Positions 36,699 through 42,054 of a stretch of 42,054 bases of DNA are shown here, one piece after another. Origin of the DNA: Bacillota bacterium (GTDB taxonomy: Bacteria; Bacillota; Limnochordia; Darwinibacteriales; Darwinibacteriaceae). Position 1 is the first letter of the stretch. Each line of letters opens with the position of its first letter. The stretch is from positions 1-42,054 of the forward strand of contig JAAYRO010000003.1 of assembly GCA_012518735.1 (NCBI GenBank), read 5' to 3'. The translations under genes and the position numbers were made by a program. Below the pieces are notes generated by a model. The model was not told the DNA's origin, did not search any database, and saw only the letters and a program-made list of their open reading frames with translations.

Positions 36699-37547
36699 TC
36701 AGTCCGTACTGTACACTGCGATTCCCAGTGTTCCTGGTCCAGTATGAACCCCAATAACCGGACTGACATGTCCTGTGATTATTTCATCAATGCTGCACAG
36801 TTCCTTAATGCGGTTGATCAAGGCCTGAGCTTCCTCTACAGCCGCACCATGGCATACTGCCACATTATTTCGGGATTTGGCTAGTTGCTCTTTTAAGGCC
36901 TCAAACATTTTATCAATAGACTGTTTACGCCCTCTGACCTTTGCATAGGTTGTATAGACTCCTTCTTCGTTCACAGTAATAATGAGTTTAATATTCAGGA
37001 TTTGGCCTAATGTACCAGCAACCTTACCAATTCTCCCTCCTTTTGTGAGGTATTCCAATGTACCGAGAACAAAGAAAACCCGCATTTTGGAAAGAATTCC
37101 TTGAACATGAGCGCAAACCGCCTCAAAACTAGCGTTCTGCTGCAGTTTTTGAGCAGCTTCTATCACTGAGTAACCCAATCCCATAGAAATGGATTTGGAG
37201 TCAATGACCTTAACTACCAAACCTTTAATCTGGTTCGACAGGTTTTCAATCATTTGTGCTGTGCCGCTTAAGCCTGAGGAAATATGAATGGCCAAAACAT
37301 GTGTAAATCCTTCATCTTTCAGTTTATGGAATAGGTTCAAAACATCCTCTGGTGAGGGAAGAGAGGTCGTGGGAATTTCAGTAGGCAAGTCCTCGTATAC
37401 CTGCTCAGCTGTAATATCTACATTATCACGATACTCCCGTTCCCCATAAACAATACGCAGGGGAACAACGTGAATCCCATATTTTTCTATAATATCCTGA
37501 GGTATATCACAGGTACTGTCGGTCATAATTGCCACTTTTTCGTTCAT
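36699..37547 (-). CDS. DegV family protein
   Basis: VAIMTDSTCDIPQDIIEKYGIHVVPLRI, TTSLPSPEDV, SSGLSGTAQ, LGTLEYLTKGGRIGKV, HTGPGTLGIAV. Confidence 0.95.
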   Translation of the reverse strand: MNEKVAIMTDSTCDIPQDIIEKYGIHVVPLRIVYGEREYRDNVDITAEQVYEDLPTEIPTTSLPSPEDVLNLFHKLKDEGFTHVLAIHISSGLSGTAQMIENLSNQIKGLVVKVIDSKSISMGLGYSVIEAAQKLQQNASFEAVCAHVQGILSKMRVFFVLGTLEYLTKGGRIGKVAGTLGQILNIKLIITVNEEGVYTTYAKVRGRKQSIDKMFEALKEQLAKSRNNVAVCHGAAVEEAQALINRIKELCSIDEIITGHVSPVIGVHTGPGTLGIAVYSTD

Positions 37548-37628
37548 AACGCCCTCCTAATTTTCCACTTCTTAATTCACCTATTGCCGAACCAAATACT
37601 ACATTTCCCCACATAGGCCCAAAATCCT

Positions 37629-37910
37629 CTAACGCCATTCCATTTCTACCCGAATAACTTCCCAGCGGGGATCGGCATCCATAAAGTTAACAACAAATTG
37701 AAGCTGCCTTTCGATTTTTTCCTTTTCTTCCCCAATGATGGCAATCCCAATTATCGCTTTCTGCCACAGGTTCTCATTCTCCAATTCAACAATAGAAACG
37801 TTAAACCTGTTCTGGATTCGTTTCACGATACTCTTAACTACTCGGCGCTTGTCCTTCAAGGATGTGGCTCCCGGAATAAACACATCAGCTACCAAAGTTC
37901 CTACAATCAT
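37629..37910 (-). CDS. DUF503 family protein
   Basis: 93 aa, MIVGTLVADVFIPGATSLKDKRRVVKSIVKRIQNRFNVSIVELE. Confidence 0.92.
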   Translation of the reverse strand: MIVGTLVADVFIPGATSLKDKRRVVKSIVKRIQNRFNVSIVELENENLWQKAIIGIAIIGEEKEKIERQLQFVVNFMDADPRWEVIRVEMEWR

Positions 37911-37924
37911 GTTCCAGACTCCCC

Positions 37925-39820
<1,896 letters not shown>

Positions 39821-39845
<25 letters not shown>

Positions 39846-41692
39846 GCAGCAAATTGACTGTAATACAGCTCTGCATAAAAACCATCCATCTTAAGCAGTT
39901 CTTCGTGTGTACCCTGTTCTACAATTTCGCCCTGATTAATTACTAGGATTCGATCAGCTCCATGGATGGTAGATAACCGATGCGCAATTACAAAGCTTGT
40001 ACGCCCTTCCATAAGCCGACCCATTGCCTGTTGAATCAGAAGCTCTGTACGAGTATCAACAGAACTAGTGGCTTCATCTAAGATCAAGACAGTAGGGTCG
40101 GCAAGGATTGCCCTTGCAATCGTAAGGAGCTGTTTCTGACCCTGCGAAATATTGGATGCATCCTCCTTTAGAATTGTATCATATCCATCAGGTAGTGTGC
40201 GAATAAAATGATCAGCGTGAGCGGCTGCAGCAGCTGCTTCAATCTCATCATCTGTGGCTCCACTCCGTCCATAGGCAATGTTTTCTCGAATGGTTCCTTC
40301 AAACAACCACGTATCCTGCAGAACCATTCCAAACATGGTTCGTAAGTTTCCACGTTTGATCTGCATGATATCGTGACCGTCAAAGGTGATAGTACCCCCA
40401 TCCACATCATAAAACCTCATCAGCAGATTGACTAGAGTGGTCTTACCTGCCCCCGTTGGTCCCACAATAGCTATGGTTTGTCCTGGATTCACCTTAAGAC
40501 TGAGATCCTTAATCACTGTTTTGACTGGATCATAACCAAACTGAACATTCGATAGCTCAATCTCACCCTTTGGATTAGTGATTGTTACAGCATCATCTGC
40601 ATCGGCCAGTTCTTCTTCTTCATCTAAGAGTTCAAAGACCCGCTCTGCAGCAGCTACAGTTGACTGAAGAATGTTCACAATACTTGCAGTCTGGGTAATG
40701 GGCATTGTGAATTGACGGGAATACTGAATAAACGCCTGAATATCCCCTATTGTAATAAGGCCTCGAGATGCGAAAATCCCACCTGCCACAGAAATCACAA
40801 CATATCCAATATTACCCACTAAACCGATGAGGGGCATAATAACGCCTGATATAAACTGGGCCTTCCAACCATTTTCATAAAGCTCGTCATTTACATCTCG
40901 AAATGTGCTAGTTGAATCTTCTTCTAAACCGTAGGCTTTGATAATGGCGTGACCTGTGTACATCTCTTCCACATGCCCATTAAGTTCTCCGAGAATTCTC
41001 TGCTGTCCTGCAAAGTATTTCTGCGACTTAGATGCTGCAAAAATACTTATTATAAGACTGAGAGGAAGCATTCCCAGAGTAATCAGGGTCATGATTGGGC
41101 TGATGGTGAGCATCATCACCAGCACTCCTACTAAACTCACAACAGAAGTAATGAGTTGAGTGATACTCTGCTGAAGAGTATGGCTTACTGTATCTACATC
41201 ATTGGTAATACGGCTGAGGATGTCCCCGTGTGCATTAGAGTCATAATATTTCAGGGGAAGGCGAGACAGCTTCTGACTGATTTCTTCTCGCATATCAAAA
41301 ACTGTTCTCTGGGCAACACCAGCCATCACGTACTGCTGAATATAACTGAACAGTGCACTAGCGACATACAGTCCTCCCAGCACCATTAATATCTGCCCAA
41401 TGGCTGCAAAATCAATGGCTGCCCCTGGCACCATACGCATTTTAGCCATTAATCCCTCAAAAATCTTTGTGGTGGCTTTTCCCATAATTTTGGGGCTCAG
41501 AATACTGAACAAAGTGCTCAATGCAGCTAACAGCAGTACGAGAATAACACGCCACTTGTGTGGACGCATGTAATGCATTAAACGTTTTACAGTACCTCTA
41601 AAATCTTTCGCTTTTTCAACAGGTCGTCCTATTCCTGCAGGACCATGGCCGCCTCCTGCAGGACCTTTTTTGCGTCGTTGTTCTTTATTCAT
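39821..41692 (-). CDS. ABC transporter ATP-binding/permease protein (type IV exporter half)
   Basis: 623 aa; TM domain plus GPTGAGKTTLVNLLMRFYD, ISQGQKQLLTIARAILADPTVLILDEATSSVD. Confidence 0.95.
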
Positions 41693-42054
41693 GAAACAGC
41701 CTCCTCACTAAATTGGGAAGCTACAATTTCCCTATAAACCTGGCAGCTTTCCATCAATTCATCATGTGTGCCTCGACCAACCACTCGTCCTGCCTCTAAG
41801 ACAATAATCTGTTCTGCATGCAGAACAGTACTGATCCGCTGTGCTACAACAATGATAGTAGAGTCAGCAGCGGCTTTTCTAAACTCCGTTCGTAAACGAG
41901 CATCTGTTTTGTAATCCAATGCAGAAAAAGTGTCATCCAGCAGATAAACTCTTGGTTGACGTACCAAAGCTCTGGCTATGGAAAGACGTTGTTTCTGTCC
42001 ACCGGAGACATTGGTGCCTCCTTGGGAGATATACGATTCGTAACCATCTTCTCG
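41689..42054 (-). CDS. ABC transporter ATP-binding/permease protein, partial (continues off the right edge)
   Basis: Frame open to the window edge: REDGYESYISQGGTNVSGGQKQRLSIARALVRQPRVYLLDDTFSALDYKTDARLR...; ATG/stop overlap with the downstream exporter half suggests a heterodimeric pair. Confidence 0.92.
   Translation of the reverse strand, partial: REDGYESYISQGGTNVSGGQKQRLSIARALVRQPRVYLLDDTFSALDYKTDARLRTEFRKAAADSTIIVVAQRISTVLHAEQIIVLEAGRVVGRGTHDELMESCQVYREIVASQFSEEAVS

Overview
A 42 kb low-GC bacterial chromosomal window, mostly minus-strand and probably from a spore-forming Firmicutes-type lineage (CwlD-type amidase, CotS/APH-type kinase, DUF1540, DUF503 and DegV family proteins, SpmA/B-like nucleoside-recognition pair). 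Most of it is housekeeping and central carbon metabolism: gdhA, rluD-like, zinc/manganese ABC transporter, malEFG-type sugar transporter, manA, pgi, mtnN, cwlD-like, SYLF protein, luxS, glnS, gnd, sfsA, cca, zwf, pckA, mnmA and ABC exporters. The strongest non-routine signal is an uncalled minus-strand gene at 11559-11855. It reads as a 98-residue HesB/IscA-like protein with one in-frame TGA in the motif GFG-U-GGPNFG. A perfect 6-bp hairpin (TGTCTC-TGGAA-GAGACA) sits at SECIS spacing just downstream, so it is a probable selenoprotein. The ORF track missed it and shows an antisense ORF there instead. It lies directly downstream of, and overlaps, a tandem pair of diverged paralogous membrane proteins of unknown function, the second of them cysteine-rich. 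Other points of interest: a nucleoside-recognition membrane protein continuing in frame across an A7 tract into a signal peptide plus outer-membrane-like beta-barrel ending in F; a decayed fruK-type 1-phosphofructokinase pseudogene; a NYN + OST-HTH-like + cold-shock-like protein; a hairpin between malE and malF; and several terminators and 3' convergent overlaps. No rRNA, tRNA, CRISPR array or mobile element was recognised. All calls come from reading the sequence; no database search was run.
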